Source: Salticus scenicus
Lineage: Eukaryota; Arthropoda; Arachnida; Araneae; Salticidae
DNA: 64,000 nt
Assembly: GCA_963930645.1 (NCBI GenBank)
Contig: OZ005662.1
Location: forward strand, 4,035,436 to 4,099,435
Direction of reading: 5' to 3'
Below the pieces are notes generated by a model that was given only the letters and a program-made list of their open reading frames with translations, made no database searches and was not told where the DNA came from. This document shows positions 46,250 to 57,300 of the stretch, one piece after another. Position 1 is the stretch's first letter, and every line of letters begins with the position of its first letter. The position numbers and the translations under genes are program-made.

Positions 46250-47360
46250 TTAGTTCTCATTAATGTGGATAGGAAGATGTCTTTTCAAATAAATCTTGAG
46301 AGAAAACCCTTTATCACATATATTGCAAATGTAAGGTTTCTCTTTTATATGAATACACAGTTAGTGCCTAACTAAATCACTTTTATGTGAATAACCATTT
46401 TCCAATACTGCACATTTCACAAGTAAAGGGTTTCTATTTAGTATGCGTTCGAAGATGATCTTTGTATTTAATTTTCTGAGAAAATCCCCTGTTGCAGATT
46501 TTACAGTTGAAAGGTTTGACCTCCTTATGATTAAGAAGATGCCTGTTTAAACCTTGTCTTATTGCAAAACTTTTACCGCATACTTCACAAAGAAAAGATT
46601 TTTCTTTGTGAGTATAAAGGTGTCTCCTTAAATTCGATTCTTGAGAAAAGCCTTTATTACATATTTCACAAGCATAAGGTTTGTCTTTATTGTGAATACG
46701 AATGTGATCATTTAAATGAGATTGTCTAGAAAATCCTTTATTACATACTTCAAAAACAAAAGGTTTTTCTTTAGTATGTACTAAAAAGTGCTTATTCAAA
46801 TTAGCTTTCTGTGTAAATCTTTTATTACAAATCTCACAGCTGTAAGGCTTGACTTTTGTATGGATACGAAAATGTATTTTTAGTTTAAAATTAGCAGGGA
46901 ATCCTTTATTGCATACATCACAAATATATGGCTTTTCATCTGTATGTGAACGAAGATGAGCAGTTAAGTAACCTCCTCGAGAAAATGCTTTATTGCATAC
47001 CTCACAAACATAAGGTTTTTCTTTCGTATGTACACGAGTATGTACATTTAAATCACTTTTTCGTGAAAATCTCTTATCACATATTTCACATGAGAAAGGC
47101 TTTTCCTTCACATGAACATGAAGATGGTGTCTCTTTAAAGTACCCTTCTCAAAAAATCTGTTATTGCATTCTTTACAACTGTATGGCTTTTTCACATTTG
47201 AATGGATTCGGAGGTGTCTGTTTAAACCACTTCTTTGAGTACATGCCATTTTACATATTTTGCAGGTAAACATTTTTTTTGTTGTAAAAATAAGCATACT
47301 TTCACCCAATTCATATCCTTGAGAAAGTTTTTCAGGACCTTTTTCACAAGTGGATGCCAT
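46250..47360 (-). pseudogene. C2H2 zinc-finger pseudogene, duplicate of 39432-40526
   Basis: The frame from the methionine at 47360 (MASTCEKG) is open for 308 codons and encodes ten fingers. It then meets TAG at 46434-46436 where the intact copy has GAG in the linker to finger 11. Beyond it, sequence for fingers 11 and 12 is still recognisable to TAA at 46250. However, a net gain of 7 bases near 46405 shifts the frame, and CAA has become TAA after RH. Finger 7 has lost its first zinc-binding cysteine (FVFEVC instead of FVCEVC). A shortened ten-finger protein could still be made, but the accumulated lesions favour a pseudogene. Several finger-tip residues differ from the intact copy (for example in fingers 1, 2 and 5). 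Confidence 0.8.
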
Positions 47361-48555
47361 TTTTGCTATGTAAAGAAATAGATGCCTGTTGTAGGTATGG
47401 AAGGGGGGGGGGGGTAATCACGGGTAATCCTTAATATTATACACTGCAGGTAAAAGATTACACATTATTTGGAACATATAATTCATTACATAGACAGAAA
47501 AAAACAAGTAATTTTTTATTTAAAATTAATATTTTTTCTTAATTTTTTATCTGATAAGATTCATCGAATTGAGATTTGAAATAATATTTAAAACAAACTT
47601 AGAATCAGCAGACTATAAAGATTTCTTAATTGTCCTTCAGAAATTGGATTTGGGGGTTACATAAAACAACATCATCATTATACATGATACATTTTATATT
47701 GAAAAATATTTACTCAAGGTTTTTTTAATGTTTAAAAAAAAACCTAATACTGAATATTTCCTTTTATAATATAAATAGTGATTGGAAATTACATCAAATT
47801 GAAAATATGAACAAAGTACCAAAAAAAAAAGTTTGAAGCTTCCAGAATAAGAAAACTGTTTCTTAATGCAGCTGGAGGTCACTAACAGAAGAAAAAATAT
47901 ATTAACGAAATGTTTCAAATTTAGGTACTGCTTGTATATGAAAATGTAACACCTAATAAAACATACATATAAGCAAAATATATGTTATTTTCCATGAGCG
48001 TTACATAAAAATAATGATATACTAATGTATTATTTGTACTAGTAAATTATAAATACATCTTGAGAGTAAACTTCAGAAACTTCTATACCTATAATAATAA
48101 ATAATAATAAAATAAACAGACTAATTTTTATAAAATGAAAAATTATAAACTAAATATTAATTAAACACAACATTAAAAAGATATTTTTTTTTCATAAAAG
48201 TACTTTTTTATATGCTTTCCGTTGTTTAAATGAAATGAAATTTAAATAAAAGCAATGCTTCTGGAAAGCTTGTTTATAACGTTTACAGTCAATGATATAA
48301 ATGAAGGTATACTTTCAAATATAGAGAGAGTAGGGAGGTGCTGGATTATCAAAAAATGGGATCCATGGATACAGATTTTTTATATCAAGATCTGCGGTTA
48401 CGGATCTTTCAAAAATCTATACTATTTCAGTAAGTAACAATTTTTATTTCCACTACCCAATTACCATAAATAATAGAAGAAATGTATTGACAGTGAAAAT
48501 TTGATATTGATTTTTTGTGTGATTTACATGTTTTAAAATCTCATTGTTTATTTAT
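47361..48555. other. Intergenic DNA upstream of the zinc-finger pseudogene
   Basis: A G run lies at 47403-47413. The block at 48030-48088 (minus strand TTATTATTATAG then GTATAGAAGTTTCTGAAG) is a diverged relative of the exon-like blocks at 41093 and 48602. Around 48450-48545 AACAATTTTTATTTCC ... GTGATTTACATGTTTTAAAA is a reversed HINE-like 3' module fragment. Confidence 0.4.
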
Positions 48556-48601
48556 GAAAGCAAAACATTTGTGTATATATATACATATGAGAAAACTATG
48601 T

Positions 48602-48677
48602 ATTATCAGCCTTGGATATTTTCTGTTCTGGTAAATAAGAAATATCTCTTGAGAAGAAATTTGAAAAACTTCTGCAC
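48602..48677 (-). other. Second copy of the exon-like upstream block
   Basis: Minus-strand TTATTATTACAG then GTGCAGAAGTTTTTC, CTCTTGAGAAGAAATTTG on the plus strand. It corresponds to 41093-41166 and keeps the acceptor-like word. Confidence 0.3.
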
Positions 48678-48754
48678 CTGTAATAATAAAACAAATATTA
48701 GTTCTGCAAGACTATATATATATAAAGATATTTTATAATTTAGATATTCTCTGC

Positions 48755-48755
<1 letters not shown>

Positions 48756-48785
<30 letters not shown>

Positions 48786-48790
48786 AAATA
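48756..48790. repeat. (AAAT)n microsatellite
   Basis: About nine uninterrupted TAAA units. On the minus strand it encodes the repeated Leu-Phe-Ile-Tyr stretch of an incidental frame. Confidence 0.9.
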
Positions 48791-49275
48791 CATATAGCTT
48801 TACATAAAGGGTGTCCATGAATTGTTTGTTGAAATTTAAAAAGCTTTAACTGTATATGTATGTATGGCTAAATTTCTATTTATCTTTTTATTAAAAAATA
48901 AGAAAATATAAAAATTAAACTGATAAAATAATTTTTTCTTCTTAAACGGATGTGGAAAAAAAGTTAATCTGATTAAAAAAAAAAAGCAACATTGTTGACT
49001 TTTTTTTTTGTTCACAATTTTAACAGAAAGTCACAAGAAATCACTTCAAAACTCAAGCATTTGGTTAAGTTTGAGTGTTTTTATCATTGCACTAGAGCTA
49101 CAAAGTAAGCCATTACCAACAGCCTTTGGTTCACCTTTAAAAATGGTCTGAAGACATGCCATCCAAATTCTGGTCTTTGTCGAGGATGTCACCTCCTCTT
49201 TGGTAACACCCAGAGGTGTTGATTTTAACATAGAGAACATTATAACCATGATTGATTTTACATAATCAGCTACTA

Positions 49276-49507
49276 TTAACCCTTTGCATTTTAAAGATGA
49301 CTCCTGGTCTCTGCTTGATTTGATATATTTAACAAATGACCTTCTTTGAAGTATAGAGTTATATAAAATGATGAAATAAAACGTTTTAAATGATAAATTG
49401 TGCGTGAAATCCTTCCTTGTTAATGGTAAGTAATTTACTAAATATGCAGAAAATCATCTCAAGCAGCTGGTTTGCTGGAGCAAAAAAGGCTAAGTGCAAA
49501 GGGTTAA
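49276..49507. mobile_element. piggyBac-like MITE, TTAA-flanked (232 bp)
   Basis: TTAACCCTTTGCA at 49276 is mirrored by TGCAAAGGGTTAA ending at 49507. It has the same ends and size class as 8238-8470 and 18090-18316, but its interior is unrelated. Confidence 0.75.
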
Positions 49508-49509
49508 CA

Positions 49510-49985
49510 TACAAGGGTGTGTCAATTTTAGTGCACATAATGTAGAAAATAGAAATGAAAAACCAAATAATGACAATAGGAAATATAAATGAAAGTATTA
49601 TCCATCATTTGTCTTAACGATGGATCAATTTGAAAATACTGGTCTCATAGAACTCTTCTAGCTGCGAGAAGAGTCATCATTGGACTGCCTGTTTGAGTTT
49701 CTATTTCAGTCAGTCAAATTCCTTTCCACTGAGGAACTTGCTCATGTATTTAAATAGAAGGTCATGTGTAGGTGACTCTTCTTGCAGCTGACAGAATTTT
49801 TTGAGACAGAGATTTTCAAATTAATATATTGTTGACGTTGGGACAAATGTCTCAACATGCATGGAATTACACAGAAAAGTAATAAATGGATAATACTTTT
49901 ATTTGTATTTCATACAGTCATTAACTGCTTTTTCCCCTTTTTTCATTTCACATTATGTGCATTTTTTATTGATAGGCCCTGGTAC
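49510..49985. mobile_element. MITE with about 170-bp terminal inverted repeats
   Basis: It starts ACAAGGGTGTGTCAATTTTA a few bases after the previous MITE. TGCACATAATGT, AAAGTATTATCCAT, AATTTGAAAAT.CT.GTCTC and AGCTGC(G/A)AGAAGAGTCA are all mirrored in the right half, which ends near ATTGATAGGCCCTGG. AT-rich centre, no protein. Confidence 0.65.
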
Positions 49986-50339
49986 TTGATTCTTCTAAGC
50001 TGAATCGAATACTTAACCCACAAGTCAGATTACAAGTTCAAAACTGTAGCAAATGGGCTACAACAGTGCTCAACATTTGAAAAGCAGATTGAACATTGTG
50101 AATGATTGAACATTGGTACAGTAAGCTAGGGCATGTAGCATTGAGAACAAACAATCATCAAGTCTAATTCCAAACATCACATCCTGCGATGTTGCAAATC
50201 TGAAATGTCTTCTGATTAAAGATGCATCACTTTCAAATAAAAAAGTTCCCAAGAAACTCAGCATGTCAAAAGCGTCTATACATCAACTGGAAAAAAAAAT
50301 AAAAAATTGATAGGTACCAATTTATTTTTAGATGCAAAG

Positions 50340-50520
50340 TATAAACTTGAGTTCTTGAAGTACAGCTGACACAAAATTTTGGCCCTACAGAGATAGACAG
50401 ACAGTTTCTAAAAATGGTCGTGTTCTAGACCTTTCAAAACATGTAAAATTATCGAGACCCAGATGTCGATAATTTTTATGAAATCAATACTTTTATTGAA
50501 TATGCAAGATTAAAAATAAT
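50340..50520 (+). mobile_element. Orphan HINE-like 3' module
   Basis: AGATAGACAGACAGTTTCTA, AAAATGGTCGTGTTC, TTTCAAAACATGTAAAATTA and ATGAAATCAATACTTTTATT follow the order of the 3' module seen in types C and E. A poly(A) tract at 50541-50561 and the LINE fragment follow. Confidence 0.5.
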
Positions 50521-50567
50521 AAAATTTGGTTAAATCACTTAAAAAAAAAAAAAAAAAAAAAGAAGAA

Positions 50568-50935
50568 AGAAATGAAGTCGGTTGTAGTGTTGTCATTGGT
50601 AACGCCACTTTTAGCTATCAACTCTGTAATTCATTTTCTATCTTCTTTGCAGAGTTTTTTACTGTTGAAGTTGCTCTTAACATTATTTCATCTCATCCCA
50701 ATCGAAAATTCATATTATAAACAGACTCAAAGAGTGTTCTTGATCCTCTTTTATCTATCTCTTGCACTCTTTCTTTTATCTCAGTTTTAAAAACATAACG
50801 ACCTTCTGAGGAAGGGATTTCATATTTTGTTTTGTTCGTTTCCAGGCCATGCTTTCTTCAAAGGCAATGAAGCAGCAGACAAAGCCGCTAGGCAGGCTTT
50901 TGCTATTTTAAACCACACATATAGTAATAATATAT
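50568..50935 (+). pseudogene. LINE-encoded RNase H domain fragment (broken)
   Basis: The first frame reads VGCSVVIGNATFSYQLC and FFAEFFTVEVALNII and SHPNRKFIL, then TAA, then TDSKSVLDPLLS. This matches the order of an RNase H fold: an early Gly-Cys beta strand, the AE helix with its catalytic Glu, and the TDS motif with its catalytic Asp. After further stops, another frame reads PGHAFFKGNEAADKAARQAF (from 50842), the C-terminal GH...GNE.AD.AAR motif with the last catalytic Asp. In-frame stops plus a frameshift make it dead. RNase H of this kind is found at the C-terminus of the pol protein of several non-LTR retrotransposon clades (I, Jockey-like, R1-like). The fragment sits after a poly(A) tract. 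Confidence 0.75.
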
Positions 50936-51845
50936 AGATTGATCATTGGGGAGATAAAAGTAATCTTTTTTTCATTTGGGAAAAGACAGCGATTTTACCA
51001 AAATATGGCCGTCTGTTCCCAAGTGAATACACACGAATATTTTAATAAATAATACTTATGAATAATTTATTTACTAAAGGTGAATGAAAAACTCCAGATA
51101 CAGTTTCAAATTCTTTTTTTTTTTTTTTTTTAATACCACTTAATGGCTGATTCCAAAGCTTTTTTTTTTTTTGCCATCAAAAATCTTTGCACGATAACAT
51201 GGGGATGATAGATCTATGTATATTATTATATCTATGCTTTAAACTGTCCTGTTCCTCATGATGGCTTTAAGTATCCACTTAGAAGTTTTCTCAGAGATAT
51301 TTGGCAAAGGAAGTGGAATAAAAAAAAAAAAAAAACTATGGATTAAATTCTGTCTATGGCAGAATTTAATTTAGTATGACAGGACTACTTATATTTGTAT
51401 TTTAACACCCTTTCAAAATAATAATAATAATAATAGAGGGCGCTCAGTAAAATTCTTAAACACATATTCAAATAATGTATTGATTTTTAATTCCAAACAA
51501 ATTAATAAAATTTGAATGCATAAATTTTAATAGCATCTTCCCCTAATTGTTTAATACTCATTTACTAGATATTTTAATTAGTAAAATAACCTTAATAACA
51601 ATTTCGTATCATTATTAATAATTAACAGTTTCAATTTCTACAGAACAAAACATAATATTAAAAAACCTATAAACCAATTATTTGATATTTAAATTATACT
51701 CAAAATTCATCATAGATTAATTAATTATTAATCCATTAATTTCTCAAAAACATATCAATATACTCAACTTATAAATTGGAAAATAACACACATTTTAAAT
51801 AAATTTCACAGTATTTAGTCTAAAAATATCTGAAAACACTAGTCT
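50936..51845. other. AT-rich DNA, no gene seen
   Basis: T tracts occur at 51113-51131 and 51161-51171, an A tract at 51321-51335 and (AAT)n at 51419-51435. No coding frame. Confidence 0.5.
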
Positions 51846-51977
51846 AAATAATAAAGAAATATTCAGCCAAGACCCGTTGAATCTGTGGTCAGAGTACACA
51901 ACTATGAACCCAAAGGTTGTGAGTTCGATTTTCACCGATGGAAAGTGGAAAAAAAAAAAAAAAATATATATATATAT
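51846..51977 (+). mobile_element. tRNA-derived SINE fragment with poly(A) tail
   Basis: GAATCTGTGGTCAGAGTACA is an A-box-like word. ACTATGAACCCAAAGGTTG sits where an anticodon arm would be, and GTGAGTTCGATTTTCACC is a B-box-like T arm. The order and spacing imitate a tRNA, but the acceptor stem is missing. A poly(A) tract and (TA)n follow directly, so a SINE or tRNA retropseudogene fits better than a functional tRNA. Confidence 0.5.
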
Positions 51978-53115
51978 CAGTGGCGCATTCTCTGGGTATG
52001 CTAGGCATGCGCCGCATACCCACTAAAAACTATCTAAAGTTTAAACAGAATTTATTTAAAAATAAATTATTCTAACTAATTTTGTTAAACACTCGCTTCC
52101 ATTTATACAGTATCAATCATTCAGTTTTGAAAAATTATAGTGAAAGGAAATTTCTTTTGTTACATTATTCCATTATTCCTGGATAAATCCGAGTGTTTTT
52201 TTTTCCAGCTTACTATTGTCGTTACTTCCCTCCCGCTTTGTTTAGGAGACATCTGCTGACCAGTATTGTCCCGGAGATACCCTCCCTCTCTTCTGCTGAC
52301 CGGTTATTGCTTAGGTCATGCTGCCTTTCTAAAGCATGCCCTGATATAGGGATTTTTTGCTATTTGAGGGAATATTCAAAGTCCCTCTAATTTTCACTCG
52401 TAGAAACTATAAGGGGAGTTCCGCTGTATAAATGACCCAAGGCATGCTACCCTAGGAGAGCATATTCTGGAGTTTGGGGGAATTTTTTAAAGCATAGGGA
52501 TTTTGTTACCTTCGGTAGAGATGTTCGCATAGAGGAGAGACTTTTCCGACTGATTGATAAATTAAAACTTATACTTTATTTTACAATAGTGAAAAAAAAA
52601 AAAAAAAGAATTGATTTGAAAATGATGATTAAATTGCAAAATAAAATTTGGATAAATTTCCAAAAGTTGTTTTATGTGCCAGAAAAGTTGCTTTTTTTAT
52701 GTATTTATTTATTTATTATTATTATTATTTTAAATCTAAATAACTTATTCTAACCGAAGACTTCCTCCAGAAAGAAAAGTATGTACAAATTTTGTTTATT
52801 CAATAATATGAATAAAGCAAAATGTCTTCTTCATGTGTGCCTGTATGCGCTATGAAGGTCAGGCCACTGACGCAGATTTACAAAAAATTAACAGATGCGT
52901 GCGTAGCTTTGATCGTGCAGGTGTGCATAGAATTTTTTCTTTCTTTCTTTTTACTTTCTTTTTTTTTTTTTTTCTTTTTGTGTGTATGTGTGTGCTTATT
53001 TTCAAATCTGAATTTCTTAAATTAATTATTTTATTTGTTTATTTATTTATTTATTTTGGAATGTTCTGTTAATTTTTCTGCTTTTTTTTTTTCTTAAATT
53101 TTATTTAAATTGCAT

Positions 53116-53149
<34 letters not shown>

Positions 53150-54100
53150 CAATCCATCTGCATTTTTTTATAAAAGATCGCTATTCTATTTATTTTTCCT
53201 TCTTTCGCATTAAGTCATGCGATCAAATAGTTTTTATATGATAAAATTTTAATACAGTTTCTTTTTTCTTTTTTTTTAAATACACATAATAGTTGCGTTT
53301 TCAAAAATTGTTTATGTAAAGGCGTAATACCCTCTTTTGAAGAAGAATGTTTATTATTTTTAATGTATTGTTTCTATCGAAATCAAATGGTAATATTATA
53401 GAGAGAATTAAACTTATTAATTTTTTAACTTTATTAAAAATTGTAACAATTAACTTCTTGTGTAAGAACTATCAGAGATCAGATAAGCACCTGCATTGAA
53501 ACGCTCGCTTAAGGCGCTGACACTAGCAGTGGGGTCCCCAATCTGACATAGTGTGGTTGTGAAAGACACAGCAGAACGCAGCGAACACCTGAAGCCAAGT
53601 TTTCAGCGATTTCAGTGGATTTTTTCTTGCCGGTTCTCACTATTTGGTCTTTCTTTTTTTTTTCTCTTTTTTGTTTCTTTGAAAATTCATTTAAATACAG
53701 CGATCAATGAAGCGACCAAATGGCCCTTCAATAAGTTAATATAAGAGTCCTTTAGATATATGATATATCTAAAATTACCAAGAAATTGGAGGCCCATCAG
53801 CGGCCGAACGGTTCTGCTCTCAAAGTTGGTAGATGGGAAGTGTCGGGTTCCATGGTTTTCTCCGAAAGACACGTAAATAAGGCTAGGACCCCTTAGAAAG
53901 ACCCACGACGGACGGCATTCCACCCATAGGCCTAGGACCCAAGTGTAGTCAATCGGACTTGAATTCTACCAACCAACCAACCAAGAAACTGGAAAAATGC
54001 AAGCTTAAATTTGATGAAATGATATCGTCTTGATCAGTAGTGTTCTTTCCATAGTTCGCTTCAGAGCATGCCCAGATTCAAATGTCACGGTACGCCACTG
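51978..54100 (+). mobile_element. hAT-like non-autonomous transposon, copy 2 (2.1 kb)
   Basis: CAGTGGCGCA at 51978 and TACGCCACTG ending at 54100 are inverted ends. Flanks are ATATATAT on both sides, consistent with an 8-bp duplication but within a TA tract. Colinear with 33877-36070 in reverse orientation. A T32 tract at 53118-53149, a (TTTA)n stretch at 53038-53053 and a (TATT)n/(ATT)n stretch near 52701-52729 differ in length between the copies. No transposase. The short plus-strand frames around 52822-53072 and 53553-53744 are incidental. Confidence 0.8.
53791..53960 (+). mobile_element. tRNA-derived SINE inside hAT-like copy 2
   Basis: CATCAGCGGCCGAACGGTTC (A-box-like, tRNA-Ser/Leu style) is followed by GTGTCGGGTTCCATGG at the B-box position, then GGCATTCCACCCATAGGCC. 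It corresponds to 33990-34218, so the SINE was carried by the ancestor of both copies. Confidence 0.5.
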
Positions 54101-54377
54101 ATATATATATATAAAAGTTTTTATGGATTTCACAAAATATTTTAAGATAGAGTAAGAAATTAAATGGTAAAATTGGATATTGGGAGGCATTTTCGAAGTG
54201 GAACACTATAAATTGGTAACGACACAAAATGGCAGATTGAAAGAAATAGTCCCGTCGGCGAAATTCTAAATAGAAGGCACAAATCTGCAGTCATATCAAA
54301 TACATCCATCTCATTGGTCGATTCAGTCACGTGGTTTTTGGCGATCGATCTCTTGGCGAAAACCATAGAACGCCAGA

Positions 54378-57300
54378 TTTGCGTACGTCATGGAATGTTT
54401 ACTTACACCACGGAACCAATCAGCTTCGCTGACAAATACGAATCCCGCTTAACTAAACCACTAAACGTATTTGGATTTTGGAAGGATAGTTTGTTTTGTT
54501 TGTGTGAGCAATTTGAGAGAAATTTTTTTAATTATTCATATAAAACATATTTATATTTTTTCAAGTTATTCTTCCTTTTGTTTTGGATACTTTCAAATTG
54601 AATAGATTTTGTTTGATGAATAAATATCTCGCGGGTGTATTCATTATAGGATTGCTGCAACTTCATTATTGCATCTTTAAGACTACTTTTATTTGCTATA
54701 TATATTTTAATCGTCTTATTATTTAATACTCACCAAAATTTATTGTAAACATATATTAAATTTATAACTTTTAAAATGAAAAATCTACATAGAAGTATTT
54801 TTTGAATAAGTTGAATGTATATCTTTTTCTTTCCTATATATATAATCTTAAATGTGCCTGACATTAATTTAATTTTACTATATAGCTGTTGATTCGTAAT
54901 AAGGCAATTCCACGGAAATGTCAACCTGAACGTCAATATTTCAAATTTAACAAAATTTTGAGTGTGATACTTACATATTTTTAAAGCTTGTAATACATAT
55001 TTTAGTAGTGTGAAGTTTGAATTATATAAATTGTTCTGTAAAAAGGGGTTCGTCCATGTGTTTTCAGATTAGGATATTTAAGAAATGGACTTGCATGAAA
55101 TGCTTAAGTATGTTGCTTGTTACTTGTACAAGTATAATTTTAAATATTTAATTATTTTGTTAATTAAAAAGTAAAGAAAGACAGATTAGTTTTGTATTTG
55201 ATTTAATTAAGGCTTTTTTATTTTGGAAAAAAAAAAAAAATGATGTAACAATTTTGTCAAAAGTTTACTCTTTAATAATCCTCTTGTAAATATTAATTTT
55301 ACATATTTACTTAACGTATTTGAAGCTGGATGCTGTTAAATTAAATTAAAAAAGAAACAGATTAAGTTTAGGTTATGAATTATTGTTGTTTTATTGAAAT
55401 ACAGTGTAAACAGATAAAAGTAAGCTTAATCGCAAATTTATCATCTACCACTTGTATTTAATTTAATTTTCAATGCAGTATCTACAAATAAAGGTTAATT
55501 TGCAGAAAATTATGCATTAAAAAGTTTAAAAGTACTGTGCAAAGCCCTGTTTAAAATATAATCTATATATATAAAAATGAATTGCTGTTCGTTAGTCTCA
55601 CTAAAACTCGAGAACGGCTGAACGGATTTATCTTATCTTAGTCTTGAAATGTTCGTGGAGGTCTAGGGAAGGTTTAAAAGGCGAGAAAAAATCGAATAAT
55701 TTCCGGGAAAACCCTAAAAACAGCCCTTTTCTATTTCCCATACAAACGTTTTCTAGAGTCAATTTGAACTTTATTGCTATTCAATAAAGTTTAGGTGTGT
55801 TCCTAACGGCTGATGGCTGAGCTACAAAAATTTGCATGTTGATTCGTAATGACCTCCCCTGATGCACCTCGAAGCCGGATTTTCGAATTTTGTTTTAGTT
55901 TTCTTTTAATTAATTAAAATGTTAAAATAAAAACCTTCTAATAACTGATAAATTGGCCATTTAATTTTAATCCTTAATTTAATTGTTGCCAAAAAAAATT
56001 ATTCTTTTTTGGACAGAAAAAAAGAAAAAAAAACGTGAACAATAAAAATTACATTTATTTAAAATATTTAATTTTATTCCTTAATTTAATTGTTGCCAAA
56101 AGAAAAAAAAACGTGAACAATAAAAATTACATTTATTTAAAATATTTAATTTTATTCCTTAATTTAATTGTTGCCAAAAAAATTATCATTATTTTTTCGA
56201 CGGAAAAAAAAAAAAAAAAAAAAAAAAAAAACGTGAACAATAAAAATTACATGTATTTAAAATGAGGAAAGTAAATTAAAAAAATTAGAAATATCGGAAA
56301 TATCAGTCGTATCGTTACAAATAAGATACCAAATGAAAGATGCAATTTTTGTGAATCCAACGGATTAAATAGCTTATCGATCGGACAATTAGATTTTTTA
56401 AAATTAACTAATGTATGTAATTTATAAATTTTCTTTCACAAACACAAACGTGTAGTATACAGCCTGTACAACACTATACCAAATTGAAGTTCAAATTTCA
56501 TCAATATTTAAATAAATAAATGAAAATAAAAATATGCTTAATGGGAAATATATATAACCATTAAAAGTTTAGTTGTCTAAAATATGTCAGAAATAGCGCT
56601 CATAGCATATTGTTACAAGGTATTAAGTCTTATTTTTACAAGGGATAAAATCTAAAATGGTGACAAAAATTCAAAAGTCGCCAAAGAGAGCTATATTAAG
56701 GCGGTACTATAATCATGCTTACAAACCATGAATACTAATAACCACGAAAAATTAATTGTCTCATGCAACAGACGTAGCCGGTCATAGCATATTATAATAT
56801 TTAGCGTGAAATTGTTATCATTTTTATGGTTGATCGGGGATAAACAAAATAAACATAGGAAATAACGTAAAAGCAAATATTATGTGCACCACGTATAGTG
56901 TTGTTCATATGTAACTGGGATTCAAATATAAAGGGGATACTTCATTTTTTTTTCGATACTATCTATTTCGAAACTGTTATCTAATAAGGACTTAATGCAA
57001 GCCTATTGGTAAACCATTGTCTCAGGTAATAGGGACAAGCGCCCGAGTTTCAGCGGATGACCAAATCGCTACCGAAGGCAGCAGGGATTCGAAGCGAGCT
57101 TTTGAGCAATTTTAGTATTTTATTTTATTTTTATAAAGCTATATAGAAAAGAGTTTCCTTTAAATTTAGTGACCAGCGAAGCGGGCAAAGCCTGCTAGTC
57201 TATAATATTTATTGAATTAGTTAAAGGCAGACTATTTTGTGCTACACATGCTTTAAAAATTTTTTTGTTTGTAAGATCAACCCATGCCAAGTGTGTTTTT

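Larger units (their letters stand above)
46195..48720 (-). repeat. Segmental duplication unit 2 (decayed zinc-finger copy plus upstream DNA)
   Basis: Direct-orientation copy of 39375-41200. It is longer because DNA between the gene and the conserved upstream block has been gained, including a relative of the exon-like block at 48030-48088. Confidence 0.7.

Noticed and set aside
49046..49249. 67-codon minus-strand frame with balanced composition (KTRIWMACLQTIFKGEPKAV region)
   Set aside because: Looks somewhat protein-like, but I recognise no family, see no splice signals that would extend it, and it sits among MITEs; not enough to call a gene.
50070..50264. 64-codon minus-strand frame (SLIRRHFRFATSQDVMFGIR region)
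   Set aside because: Protein-like composition but no recognisable domain, start context or partner exon; possible gene fragment only.
51846..51977. Possible tRNA gene
   Set aside because: A- and B-box-like words are present but no closed acceptor stem, and a poly(A) tract follows; a SINE is more likely.
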